Assembly (NCBI GenBank): GCA_033557465.1
Contig: CM066031.1
Coordinates: 1,065,760,444 to 1,065,824,443, forward strand
DNA from: Ichthyophis bannanicus
Taxonomy: Eukaryota; Chordata; Amphibia; Gymnophiona; Ichthyophiidae
DNA length: 64,000 bases
Direction of reading: 5' to 3'
Of this stretch, positions 54,241 through 63,469 are shown in pieces. The position numbers and the translations under genes are program-made. The stretch's first letter is position 1. Each line of letters opens with the position of its first letter. The notes beneath the pieces are model-generated. The model made no database searches. It was not told the DNA's origin and worked only from the letters and a program-made list of their open reading frames with translations.

Positions 54241-54890
54241 GTTGCTTTGCTATTACTACTACTACTGCTGTTCATCATTTGAATAGTGCTACAAGGCATA
54301 TGCAGCACTGTACAGAGACATGCAAGAGTTTACAATCTAGTCAAGAAAGACAACACAACAACTGGGGACTAGGATAAATCTCGGAGAACAGCAAGGAAAC
54401 ACATAAGAGGTAAACAGGAGACTAAGGGGATCAGGATCCAAGAACAGTCTCAAAGAGGTGAATTTTTAGCCTGGATTTTAACTGGGCCACAGATGGAGCC
54501 TGATATACTAACTCAGGTAGTTTGCTAAAGGCATAAGGAGCAGCAAGGTAGAAAGCTCGAAGTCTGGAGTTGGTAGTGGAAGATAAGGGTACAGATAGAA
54601 GACATCTGCCAGAGGACGGAGTTTCCAAGGAGGGGTGTAGGGAGAGATGAGAGGAAAGGAGTGAGGAGCAGTCAAATGAAGGCACTTCATCCAGTTCAAA
54701 AGAAGTTTGCACTGGATGCAGAAATAGATAGGGAGCCAATGAAGTGACTTAAGAAGAGGGGTGACATGAGCATAGTGACAATGGTGGAAGATTAGCCATG
54801 CAGCTGAGTTTCGAACAGATTGAAATGAGGAGAGATGATTCAGAGCTGACACCAAAATTAAAATATTCATTTACAATTAAATATTACAGT
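54241..54890 (-). mobile_element. L2 LINE 3' end with TAG tail
   Basis: Minus-strand frames give the RT C-terminus: FQSVRNSAAWLIFHHCH, AHVTPLLKSLHWLPIYF and RAFYLAAPYAFSKLPELVYQ. Then comes a 3'UTR with GATTGTAAACTCTTGCATG, TGTACAGTGCTGC and TAGTAGTAGTAA. A frameshift separates the two coding parts. It identifies the source of the TAG-tailed fragments at 13.7 and 55.2 kb. Confidence 0.8.
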
Positions 54891-55179
54891 ATGATATCCA
54901 ATTATATATTTTTCCAGGCTCAATCTTGATAGGGGTGGGGGGAGGGTGTCAGGATTGTTGCTTTAGTAATCAAAATCTTGGGTGGAGGCTTTAAAGGCTT
55001 GAGCCCTGATTCCTTTCAGTATCTAGTAATGCCTTTGCCCAATGATCGCAGGCGCTGTCCATCACCTCTCTTCTTGCCCATCTTTCTACATTCCTCCTCA
55101 CACTCTGCTGCCCAATCCCAGGTGACAACAGGAGAAAAGAGGAATCAGTGGCATGGCAGGTCAGGTGCTTATCTAACCC

Positions 55180-55340
55180 TTTCTTCCTACTACTACTTAT
55201 CATTTATATAGAGCTACTAGGCATACGTAATGCTATACACATACACATAAAAGAATGTCCCTGCTTCACAGAGCTTACAGTCTGCTAATTCAGACAGGCA
55301 GTCAGAACAAACAGGGGACTAGTGAATTCTTAGTGTTTAT
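55180..55340 (-). mobile_element. L2-type 3' end with TAG tail
   Basis: On the minus strand it reads AGACTGTAAGCTCTGTGAAG, CAGGGACATTC, TAGTAGCTCTATATAAATG and AAGTAGTAGTAG. It matches the 3'UTR of the L2 at 54.2-54.9 kb. Confidence 0.65.
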
Positions 55341-55359
55341 GTTTATTTTGGCTTGACAG

Positions 55360-55675
55360 GCAGCTCTTCACTTAACGGTGAAGAGTAGCAAATCACCTGG
55401 ACCGGATGGTATCCATCCAAGGGTGTTGAAAGAACTGAAATATGAGATTGCAGACCTACTATTACTAATCTGTGAACTATCATTAAAATCATCAGTAATA
55501 CCTGAATATTGGAGGATGGCCAATGTAACGCCAATTTTTAAAAAGGGTTCCAGGGGTGATCCGGGAAACTACAGACCGGTGAGCCTGACATCAGTACCAG
55601 GAAAAATGGTAGAAAATCATTATAAAGAACAAAATTTCTGAACATGTAGACAGTCATGGTTTAATGAAACTACAA
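55360..55675 (+). mobile_element. CR1 LINE RT fragment
   Basis: An open frame reads KSSKSPGPDGIHPRVLKELK, ICELSLKSSVIPEYWRMANV and TPIFKKGSRGDPGNYRPVSL. It is the plus-strand counterpart of the RT part in the CR1 at 16.6-17.0 kb. It continues uninterrupted across the site where that copy carries a hAT MITE. It is truncated at both ends. Confidence 0.85.
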
Positions 55676-56639
55676 ACCTCAAAAAAAACTCCCGACGGCT
55701 CCCTCACTAATTATAAAAATCAAAGATGCATGAAAGCCAAAGTGAAAAGAATATAATAAAACATTAAACCAATAAAGGGGCAAAAATGATGAATGCACAC
55801 TAACCAAACACCAATAGCATGCTTTATAGTACATAGGTAAACCAATACCAAAACTCAGAGGTAAAGGGAAAATTTTCAGTGAAACGGGGAGACAGAAACG
55901 GTAAGCGCTGTAAACGCAAACAGGTTTCTGAGAAGTAACTCCCACTTTATCAATCATAGGCCTGCCAACCAGTTTTTTAAATTTTTATAAATGCGTTTAA
56001 AAGAATCAAAACAACTTAGCTGGTTATAACGAATACTCAAAATGCCTTTTTCTTACCCTCTTCCTTGGGTAAGGGGTGATAGAAGAGAAAATCTATGCAG
56101 CCCAAGGTCACCATCACCACTACCCCCTCTCCCAGACTCTTCTGCTTCAGCCTCCCCCAAGTCAGTCAGTCATCTGCTGTCTCTATACATGTTTAGTCTG
56201 TTAACTGTATAAGAAACCACATTGTTTTTATACAGTTTGGCTATCTGGATAGCAGCAGAATATTGTCACTATCCGGATAGCTCACGGCGGTCACTGCTGA
56301 AACCAGATATTCAGCAGAAGCTGCTACCCCGGTACTTCCACCGAATGTCTGATTTCACTTTCGCCCACGGCAGCTGTTATAAAAAAAACAATGACTGCCA
56401 TGACGGCCATTTAAAAAACACTGACCTTCAACAATCACTGAGAAATACATGGTTTGTAAAATCTTATCTTTGAAGGATGCTATTAAAACAGGGGAGGTTA
56501 GGGCATCCCCATAGAGAGGATGGTAAAAGTAGCCCAAGTGCCCTTAACTAAACAGCAGACAGAGTTGAAAGATTCCAAATTACTTCTGTCAACCAATAAG
56601 TGAGTAGTCAATATGTACAAAAACATACATTGGAATTCC
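55676..56639. other. Unassigned sequence
   Basis: The minus strand at 55690-56000 has a layout reminiscent of Penelope-like terminal sequence, with GTTTGCGTTTACAGCGC nearby, but no coding match supports it. The remainder shows no recognised feature. Confidence 0.3.
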
Positions 56640-58157
56640 TTTATACAAATGCTAGGAATCTAAAAAATAAAATGGTGAGTTGGAGTATATAGTACTGAAC
56701 AAAGAGGTAGATATAATTGATATAACAAAGACTTGGTGGAAGAAGGATAACAAATGGGACCCTGAGTCACAGGATACAAGTTTTGCAGTTAACAAAATGC
56801 ACTGCAGAATCATTATGGATAGAAATTCCTTGTGAGAAGGGGAAAGAAATGGCAGTGGGGATCTATTACTATCTGCCTGGCTAGAATGAACAGATGATAT
56901 TTATTTATTTATGTGCACTTATATACCGCCTTTCTTAAATCAAAGCAGTTTACAAATAACTCAAAAGTTGCATTATAACATATATGCATTACATGGAACG
57001 TTGACAACAGGGTGCACCATATTAGCAAAAAACACTTGATTAGTTTAGAAAGAAAATTAACTGGTACTATCAAACAATCCTATATTTATATGAGGTGTTT
57101 ATGGGAGGTTTTTAGTTAATTGTTGGACTAGAGTTAGATTGAATTATTTATTTTGGTTACAGAAAAATGTTGTCTTGGTAACAGAAATTAGGGAAGCTAA
57201 CAAAATTGGCAACACAGTAAAAATGGTTGACTTCAATTACTCTGGTATTGACTGAGTGAATGTCATACCAGGACATGCTAGGGAGATAAAAGTTTCTAGA
57301 TGAAATAAATGACTGTTCTATGGAGCAGCTGGTTCAGGAACCAACATGAGGGGGAACTATTTTCGTACTAATCCTTAGAAGAACACAGAATCTGGTATGA
57401 GAGATTATGGTGTTGGGACCACTTGGCAATAATGATCATAACACGATCAAATCTGATGTAATAAATGGAGGAAGAATAGCAAGGAAATCTACTGTACTAG
57501 CATTTAACTTTCAAAGAGAGGCTATAAAATTTTAAGAAAATGGTTAAGAAGAAACTAAAAGGAGCAGCTGCAAAGATTAAAGGTTTCCATCAGGCCTATA
57601 CATTGTTTAAAAATACTATTTTGGAAGCCCAGACAAAATGTATTCCACACTTTTAAAAAGGTAGAAGGGAGATTTAAAAGTTAGGTAACAGAGTCTGCTA
57701 TAGCCATAAAAACATATTCAAGAAGTGGAAAAGGGATCTGAATGAAGAAAACAGCAGTATAAGCACTGGTAAGATAGATGCAAAGCACTAATATGACAGG
57801 CAAAGAGAGCATTTGAAAAAAAGCTCGCCATGGAAGCAAAAACTCATAATAAAAGCTTTTTCAGGTGCATTCAAAGCAAAAAGCATATGAGGGAATCAGT
57901 TGGACCATTAGATGATAAAGGAGTAAAAGGGGCACTACGGGAGGACAAGACCATAGCAGAGAGACTAATTGTTTCAGTTTTTACTGAAGATATAGGGGAG
58001 ATACACATGCCAGAAATGATATTTAAAGGTAATGAATTGGAAGAATTGAAACAATCTCAGTGAACCTGAAAGGGCAATTTGACAAAACTAAAGAATAGCA
58101 AATCACCCAGACTGGATGGCATAAATCCCAGGATACTGAAAGAACTCAAAAATGAAA
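56640..58157 (+). mobile_element. CR1 LINE, decayed, endonuclease to RT start
   Basis: Fragments include KEMAVGIYYYLPG, KMVDFNYSGID (nuclease GDFN-like block), then LAMEAKTHNKSFFRCIQSKK, LDDKGVKGALREDKTIAERL and SKSPRLDGINPRILKELKNE. Many stops break it. An L2-type 3' end in reverse orientation lies inside at about 56898-57000. The element is truncated at 58157 at the start of RT. Confidence 0.75.
56898..57000 (-). mobile_element. L2-type 3' end inserted in CR1
   Basis: The plus strand reads TTTATTTATTTATGTGCACT, TATATACCGCCTTTCTTAAA and TCAAAGCAGTTTACAAATAA, the complement of the L2 hairpin tail. The inner boundary is uncertain and the insertion may extend to about 57150. Confidence 0.6.
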
Positions 58158-58159
58158 TT

Positions 58160-58435
58160 ACCAAGAGACAGTTGACGTCACTGGGCAAGATGGCTGTCTA
58201 AACTGGAGCTCCTGCAGACCCACAATAAATAAAGCTAAAACTAAGCGCAAGCCCCAGGAAAAACTGCTACAAAGTGGTGCTGGAGGGTATATAACACTGA
58301 GGCATGGTGGCAAAGTCAAAAAAGACCTGAAGGAGTTTGTGTATACTGGAGCCGAGGCAGCAAAAAAAAACCTCGGATAAGATGGCAGGCGCGGCAAACC
58401 ATCGGCGGGAATCCAAAGCCCAATGGTATGTACTT
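58160..58435 (+). mobile_element. L1 LINE 5' region fragment
   Basis: The text GACGTCACTGGGCAAGATGG and CTGTCTAAACTGGAGCTCCT looks like an L1 5' leader. It is followed by an ATG (about 58303) and a lysine-rich start, AKSKKT, that ends at a stop after a few codons. No ORF2 follows. The assignment is by resemblance to other vertebrate L1 5' ends. Confidence 0.45.
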
Positions 58436-59040
58436 GAATGTGGTCGGGCACCTGTTTATCCTTTATCTAAGTTGAGTGCTAGGTTTTCCATGGTATTATA
58501 GTGTTTAGTGAATAGATATGTTTTTAATTTTTTACGGAATTCCACAATCTCTGTTAGTGATCGTAGATCCTCTGGTAGAGAATTCCAAATGGTTGGAGCT
58601 ATGTGAGAAAAGGCTCTATTATTTGTTAATTTATGTGCTTTTATGAAGTCTTTTGGAATCTTTAGTTTATTTAATTGTCCTTTTCTATGAGTAGGCTTAG
58701 ATGGTTCTTTGCATATTAGATTACATAGAGTAGTCGGAGCCAAATCATTTAAGGCTTTGAATGTTATTATTGTTTTGTATATTATCCTGCTTTGTATTGG
58801 TAACCAGTGAAGGGATGCTAGTATTGGCGTTATGTGTTGGAGTGAGTTTATTTTTAATATAATTCTAGCTGTTGCATTTTGAGCTAGTTGAATTCTTTTA
58901 ATGTTTGTTTTGAAATGCCCATTAGTATTAAGTTGGCGAAATCAAAGTGAGGGGTTATGGTAGCCTGTATTATATTAATAAAATCTTGTATAAATACTAG
59001 AGGGCGTAGTTGTTTGAGGATTTTAAGTTTGAAATAAATT
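58436..59040 (-). mobile_element. L2 LINE RT C-terminal fragment
   Basis: The minus strand reads IKRIQLAQNATARIILK, ITPILASLHWLPIQSRIIYK and then AFSHIAPTIWNSLPEDLRSL with EFRKKLKTYLFTKHYN. The last 95 residues form an intact frame (58743-58456). It is truncated on the 5' side where the Ngaro element begins at about 59041. Confidence 0.85.
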
Positions 59041-59475
59041 TTCTTAACCGAGGCAGGCGGACCCGGCGCTGCAGGCCCCTGCCTTACACCTCCCGCTCCG
59101 CAACCCCGTCACCCCCCCCCCCCAATCCCCCATCCCCCTTCTCCCCACAAAATACAACACACAATGTCTTATGGAACGAAACTGGTCGCAGCTTTTATTA
59201 GCCAACAATTTAACAATCCTACAAATTAATTTCCAAAGCCATTCAATTAGCGGCACCCGGCTGCACCAGCCATACCACAGCAAAGTGCCTGCCACCGCTA
59301 AAGCCGTAACTCGCCACCCGGCAAGTTACCATACCCCTCTCCCCGACTTCGCCATACTAAGCAAAAGTCGTCCGAGGGTCTGACCGTGTCAGGGCACCCC
59401 GCCCCCGCCCAATTGTAGCCTACTGCTCGGGCCCCCGGAACCCTCCGGTTTCCCGCCCCCGGCAAATACCCCTGT
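59041..59475 (-). other. Ngaro 3' non-coding region
   Basis: The interval after the hydrolase frame has no gene. It has a C14 run at about 59111-59124 and an imperfect hairpin at 59306-59330 (GTAACTCGCC and GGCAAGTTAC arms). The terminal repeats of Ngaro elements (A1, B1, A2, B2) should lie partly here, but the matching A1 end is outside the readable part. Confidence 0.5.
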
Positions 59476-60198
59476 TCATGTGCCGCCCCCCCCCCCCCCC
59501 ATGGCCCCAAGCTGCGACCAGCGAACATCATGGCCAGACATGTATTCCAAAGCCTCCTGCCAATCATTAAGAAGGAGGTCCATACCCACAGGCGACAAGT
59601 GAACCCCATCAGCCCGATAAAGCCCTGAACACCCCACGTCCACCCAGTCATGCAGGATCTGGTACCCGCCCCGCTCACAGACCCAACGACCAATCTGACG
59701 ATTGACCTTGGTCAATCCCCGAGACCAGCGCCGCTGCTCCCGGCAGGCCGGCCTTGGAATAATGTCTGACCATATCACAATAATCCCAGGAAACATTCGC
59801 AACACAAGTCCCAGATCATCCTGAACCGCCCGAATCAGCTGCAGGCAGGACCAGGACGACAGGTCATTTCCACCCAGATGCACCAACAGGGCGGCCGGCC
59901 ACCGTGACGTCCTCCCGTGGCGTCGCAGCAAAGGCAGCAGATGCGACCACCGCATGCCTCGCACACCCAGCCATTGGACAGCCACCGACGACGTGTTCAA
60001 TCCCAAATTGGCGCCGATAGGGCGTTCCGCAGCACGCTTATGCGCCCAGTGGACGAACGAGTGGCCAGCAACCCAACACACACACCAGGACCGACACCCC
60101 CATCTGAAAAAGAAATAACAGTTAAAGCCCACACCCCGCAACACCACTGCCCTACAAACGTACATACCCTTTAAATGCAGAAGAACGCCACCTCCCAA
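59476..60198 (-). CDS. SGNH/GDSL-type hydrolase of the Ngaro element
   Basis: The 240-residue frame has the SGNH blocks in order. CWVAGHSFVHWA supplies the catalytic serine (about S47, GHS in place of GDS). LVHLGGNDLSSW is the GGND block (109-112). CSGLYRADGVHLSPVG carries the D197 and H200 of the catalytic triad. SDIIPRP lies between. The family hydrolyses esters and related bonds; its role in retrotransposition is unknown. The frame overlaps the recombinase ORF by 47 nt, so its start at 60198 is uncertain. The C-terminus reads through a C-run as glycines, so its last residues are unreliable. Confidence 0.8.
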   Translation of the reverse strand: MGGGVLLHLKGMYVCRAVVLRGVGFNCYFFFRWGCRSWCVCWVAGHSFVHWAHKRAAERPIGANLGLNTSSVAVQWLGVRGMRWSHLLPLLRRHGRTSRWPAALLVHLGGNDLSSWSCLQLIRAVQDDLGLVLRMFPGIIVIWSDIIPRPACREQRRWSRGLTKVNRQIGRWVCERGGYQILHDWVDVGCSGLYRADGVHLSPVGMDLLLNDWQEALEYMSGHDVRWSQLGAMGGGGGGT

Positions 60199-61120
60199 TG
60201 GCCTGAATGACCGGAGCAGGCAACCCCGCCGCCGCCGCGCTAGTGGCAGCCCCTATCCGAAAAGAGTGGGGAGCAAACCGGAGCGGATCTTCTCCCACCA
60301 CGGACAATGCCAGCCGCAGCACAGCAGACACCTGGAAACGGGTGACAACCCGCGCATCCGCGTGTACAAAAAACCTGACCGGACCCGCCGGGCGCACCGC
60401 AACATAATGGAGCAGCGCCCGCACCGGGCACGTCCGTGGGTCTGCGCCCAGACCCAGGCATACCCATAAACCCTTTCCCCTCGGATCCGTTTTGGACTTA
60501 GCCAACAAAATCCGCGCCCCCCCCTCCGCCACCCAGACATGCCGAGCCAACAGCCCCCCAACGCCCCTGCCCCGCCCAGAGCTTGCCACAAGCTCCCCAA
60601 TCCGAAACGCCCCGAAAAAGGCCAGGGAAAAAACCGCCCGGAACAAAACGGCCTCATAAGCAGACGAAGCCACCTGCTCCAAGGCCCCGCACACCCGCAC
60701 TAGCAGCCCGTGCGTAATCGGCAACCACGCATCGCGCGGAGTCGGATGCGCCCGCTCCCTACCCTGCATCAACCTCCGCGTCAACACCCCCCCAGCCGGG
60801 AGACCCCAACCTACCGCACTCGCAAAGAAGTGAAACCCTGACAAATGAGCGCGCACCGCCGACCTCGAAAACCCCGCGCTCTTGGCCGCCACAATATATT
60901 GGCCAAGCAAACCTTCGGGGACCGCCCCAGCCCGCCACCCGCACAAGCCCAAGAAAGCAACCACCCGGTCGCACCCCCTCCGGTACGCAGACCAGGTCCC
61001 TGAAGACACCGAACTCCTCAGAAGGTCTAACATCTCTCGAGGCCAATGCTCCACAATTTCTCTGGGACCACAGCTCCTGCCTCGTCCACTTCGGGGGCCA
61101 ACGCCCGGAACCGCTCCCAC
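60152..61120 (-). CDS. Tyrosine recombinase of the Ngaro element
   Basis: The 322-residue frame opens with an N-terminal core-binding part (SSGTWSAYRRGCDRVVAFLG, about 39-58). The catalytic domain shows FFGAFRIGELVASS (R173), ILLAKSKTDPRGKG (K208 or K210), APHSFRIGAATSA (H285, R288) and IGRWRSSAFKGYVRL (W311, Y319), so every expected YR residue is present. The enzyme would integrate the circular cDNA. The ORF overlaps the end of the RT frame by 94 nt in another phase, implying reinitiation, frameshifting or a separate message. Confidence 0.88.
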   Translation of the reverse strand: MGAVPGVGPRSGRGRSCGPREIVEHWPREMLDLLRSSVSSGTWSAYRRGCDRVVAFLGLCGWRAGAVPEGLLGQYIVAAKSAGFSRSAVRAHLSGFHFFASAVGWGLPAGGVLTRRLMQGRERAHPTPRDAWLPITHGLLVRVCGALEQVASSAYEAVLFRAVFSLAFFGAFRIGELVASSGRGRGVGGLLARHVWVAEGGARILLAKSKTDPRGKGLWVCLGLGADPRTCPVRALLHYVAVRPAGPVRFFVHADARVVTRFQVSAVLRLALSVVGEDPLRFAPHSFRIGAATSAAAAGLPAPVIQAIGRWRSSAFKGYVRL

Positions 61121-62625
61121 TGAAAACGAGAAAGAGCATCAGCAATCTCGTTAGTGGACCCTGGAATGTGCCGCGCACGCACCACCACATTCAGCCGAAG
61201 ACACACTAGCACCACCTCCCGCATTAAACTAGCCACCCCACACGCACCTCGGGTGTATCGGTTAATCACACTGAGTACCGCCGCGTTATCACACCACCAA
61301 AGCACCCACCTGTTCCGAAGTCGCTCAGGCCAGAGCTCCAAGACTACCAAAATCGGAAAGAGCTCCAAGAATGTAACATTCCTGGTCAGGCCCCCCGCAG
61401 ACCAAGCTGCCGGCCACCGATCCGCGCACCAGGCCCCCCCGAAATACACTCCCAAGCCGACCCCCCCAGCCGCATCAGTGTACAATTGTAAATCATCACT
61501 GGATACTTCTGGCTCCAGCAACACTGAAGTTCCATTGAAATCCACAAGAAAACAATCCCACACCCGCAAGTCCGCACGCATTGCCGCCGTCACCCGAATT
61601 CGATGATGAGGTTTCCTCACCCCGGCCGTCGCACAAGCCAATCTCCTGGAAAACACCCTCCCCATCGGAACCATCCAACAAGCAAAATTTAAGGACCCCA
61701 ACAGAGACTGCAACTCCCGCAAGGAAACCTTACGAGCTGACAACACATGGGCCACGGAAATCCACAAACGAGCCACTTTGTCCGGAGGCAACCGCGCCAC
61801 CATGTCCACCGAATCCAACTCCACACCCAAAAAGGTTAGCCGCGTAGTCGGACCCTCCGTCTTCCCCTCCGCCAAAGGGACCCCGAACTCCTGCGCCATC
61901 CGCCCAAAGCCGGATAATAGCCTTCGACAGTCCCCGAAGTCCGCTGCTCCCACAAACAAAAAATCGTCCAGGTAATGCACCACCGACGACACACCCGATA
62001 CCCGAACCAACACCCACTCCAAGAAAGTGCTAAACATCTCGAAGTAAGCGCAAGAGATAGAACATCCCATTGGCATACACTTATCAAAGAAATACTCGCC
62101 CTGAAAACAGAACCCCAACAAGGGAAAGGACGCCGGATGGACAGGTAACAAACGAAACGCTGATTCGATATCCACTTTCGCCAGTAACGCCGACCGTCCG
62201 GCCCCGCGCACCAGCGAAGCCGCCTTGTCGAAGGAAGCATAACGAACCGAACACAACTGACGCGGGATCGAATCATTCACCGAAGCCCCGACGGGACAGG
62301 ACAAATTGTGAATCAAGCGGAATTTTCCCGGCTCCTTCTTGGGCACAACACCCAAAGGCGAAATCACCAAGTCAGGAAAAGGCGGCTCCGCAAAGGGGCC
62401 CGCCACCCTACCCAACTGCAATTCACTCAACAATTTGTCCTGCACCACAGACGCCCAACGACGCACCGAGGGAGAGTTCCGTGCCGATGGCGCCGACACC
62501 ACCCCCCTCACCGGGATGACAAACCCATTTCGAAACCCCACCCCTAAAGTTGCCGTCGGGGATAAAGGCTTAGCCACCCCACCAACGCCTCCACCCGCAC
62601 CGGGGAGGGGGCGCGACTGCGCCAC
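61027..62625 (-). CDS. Ngaro reverse transcriptase-RNase H
   Basis: The 533-residue frame has the polymerase motifs LGVVPKKEPGKFRLIHNLS (91-109), LAKVDIESAFRLLP (D152), CMPMGCSISCAYFEMFSTF and HYLDDFLFVG (YLDD 218-221). RNase H residues follow in order: LYTDAAGGVGLG (D384), FLELFPILVVLE (E421), LWWCDNAAVLSVINR (D446) and NEIADALSRF (D496). Every catalytic residue I can check is intact. The frame follows Gag directly in the same phase after one TGA. GTG at 62623-62625 is only the first codon after that stop and is not a supported initiator. Confidence 0.88.
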   Translation of the reverse strand: MAQSRPLPGAGGGVGGVAKPLSPTATLGVGFRNGFVIPVRGVVSAPSARNSPSVRRWASVVQDKLLSELQLGRVAGPFAEPPFPDLVISPLGVVPKKEPGKFRLIHNLSCPVGASVNDSIPRQLCSVRYASFDKAASLVRGAGRSALLAKVDIESAFRLLPVHPASFPLLGFCFQGEYFFDKCMPMGCSISCAYFEMFSTFLEWVLVRVSGVSSVVHYLDDFLFVGAADFGDCRRLLSGFGRMAQEFGVPLAEGKTEGPTTRLTFLGVELDSVDMVARLPPDKVARLWISVAHVLSARKVSLRELQSLLGSLNFACWMVPMGRVFSRRLACATAGVRKPHHRIRVTAAMRADLRVWDCFLVDFNGTSVLLEPEVSSDDLQLYTDAAGGVGLGVYFGGAWCADRWPAAWSAGGLTRNVTFLELFPILVVLELWPERLRNRWVLWWCDNAAVLSVINRYTRGACGVASLMREVVLVCLRLNVVVRARHIPGSTNEIADALSRFQWERFRALAPEVDEAGAVVPEKLWSIGLERC

Positions 62626-63357
62626 TCACTGCCCTTTCGGTGCAGGGGCGGCCATGCCAGAGGCGCCCTTCTTGATACATTTGACCGCGGCATGGGGACC
62701 CCCGCACAAGGAACAGACGTGCTGAAAACTTGCAGTCGGGAAAGGGACAGGTGGAACGGTTGAAACGCCAGCATACGTCACCGCTCCCGGCCGGGACTGC
62801 CTTTGCAGGCACCCGGCCGCCCCTCCACGAAAGGGCCGTGCTGTCCCCCCCACCGCCCCGACGCCACTCTTGGACCCACCACCCGCGCTCACACTGGACC
62901 GCGCCGACATCTGGGTCAACCACAGGTTAATATCCTGCGTGCCCCACGAAAGCGCACGGCTTTCCTCCATCCGATCCCGAAACTTCTCATCGTAGTTAAG
63001 CCAAGACCATCCCTCGTGTGTCTGAGACGCCTCCAGGATGGAATCGGCATACGCCAACAACATCTCATACTGCGACGGATCGTTCTGCCCCCAAACGCTG
63101 GCCAACCGTAAAAAGGAACGCGTCCAATTAACCACGTTACGCGCTACCTTCCTAACCCTCCCGGCCTTCTCGTCTTCCTTCCTCTTTTTCCTGCTTTCAC
63201 CCGAGCGCTTCCGCCCCTCCAGCAAACGGAAGATGTCAATATATCGCCGCTTGCGGATTTTACGCCTAAGCTTCCTAGGTACCCCCACCCATAATTCCGG
63301 CAACGACACCACCGCAGAGGCACCCCCCCCCAACCACAACCACTCCCCCCCCACCAC
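62626..63357 (-). CDS. Ngaro Gag-like protein
   Basis: The 243-residue frame contains a basic segment (KLRRKIRKRRYIDIFRLLEG), the conserved part NWTRSFLRLASVWGQNDPSQ, EASQTHEGWSWLNYDEKF and ALSWGTQDINLWLTQMSAR. Near the C-terminus lies a single zinc-knuckle-like CSLCGGPHAAVKC (CX2CX3HX4C). The same series, decayed, occurs at 24.6-25.1 kb. Upstream the serine-rich sequence (CSSDSSLSSSVSSSSSGG) suggests the true N-terminus lies further 5', beyond a G-run that shifts the frame. It ends at TGA 62626-62628. Confidence 0.75.
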   Translation of the reverse strand: MVGGEWLWLGGGASAVVSLPELWVGVPRKLRRKIRKRRYIDIFRLLEGRKRSGESRKKRKEDEKAGRVRKVARNVVNWTRSFLRLASVWGQNDPSQYEMLLAYADSILEASQTHEGWSWLNYDEKFRDRMEESRALSWGTQDINLWLTQMSARSSVSAGGGSKSGVGAVGGTARPFRGGAAGCLQRQSRPGAVTYAGVSTVPPVPFPTASFQHVCSLCGGPHAAVKCIKKGASGMAAPAPKGQ

Positions 63358-63469
63358 CCGAAAGCCGCCGATCCCCCTTCCTGCCCGACCCCCCGGACGA
63401 ACTACTCGAGACCGACGAAGACAAGGACGAGTCGGAGCTGCAACGACGCCTACACGACCGCCGGTGCTT

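Larger units (their letters stand above)
59041..63469 (-). mobile_element. Ngaro-type retrotransposon with open reading frames
   Basis: This GC-rich minus-strand element encodes Gag, reverse transcriptase-RNase H, tyrosine recombinase and an SGNH hydrolase, with no frameshift inside the recognised domains. The gene order and YR enzyme place it in the Ngaro group of DIRS-order elements, where extra SGNH hydrolase genes have been reported in some members. A long non-coding 3' part lies at 59041-59475, where split direct repeats would be expected; I could not define them. An L1 interrupts or abuts its 5' end at 63470. Confidence 0.88.

Noticed and set aside
61154..62725. Several long plus-strand frames opposite the Ngaro polymerase
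   Set aside because: They are antisense shadows of a GC-rich gene; proline, serine and threonine-rich with no motif.
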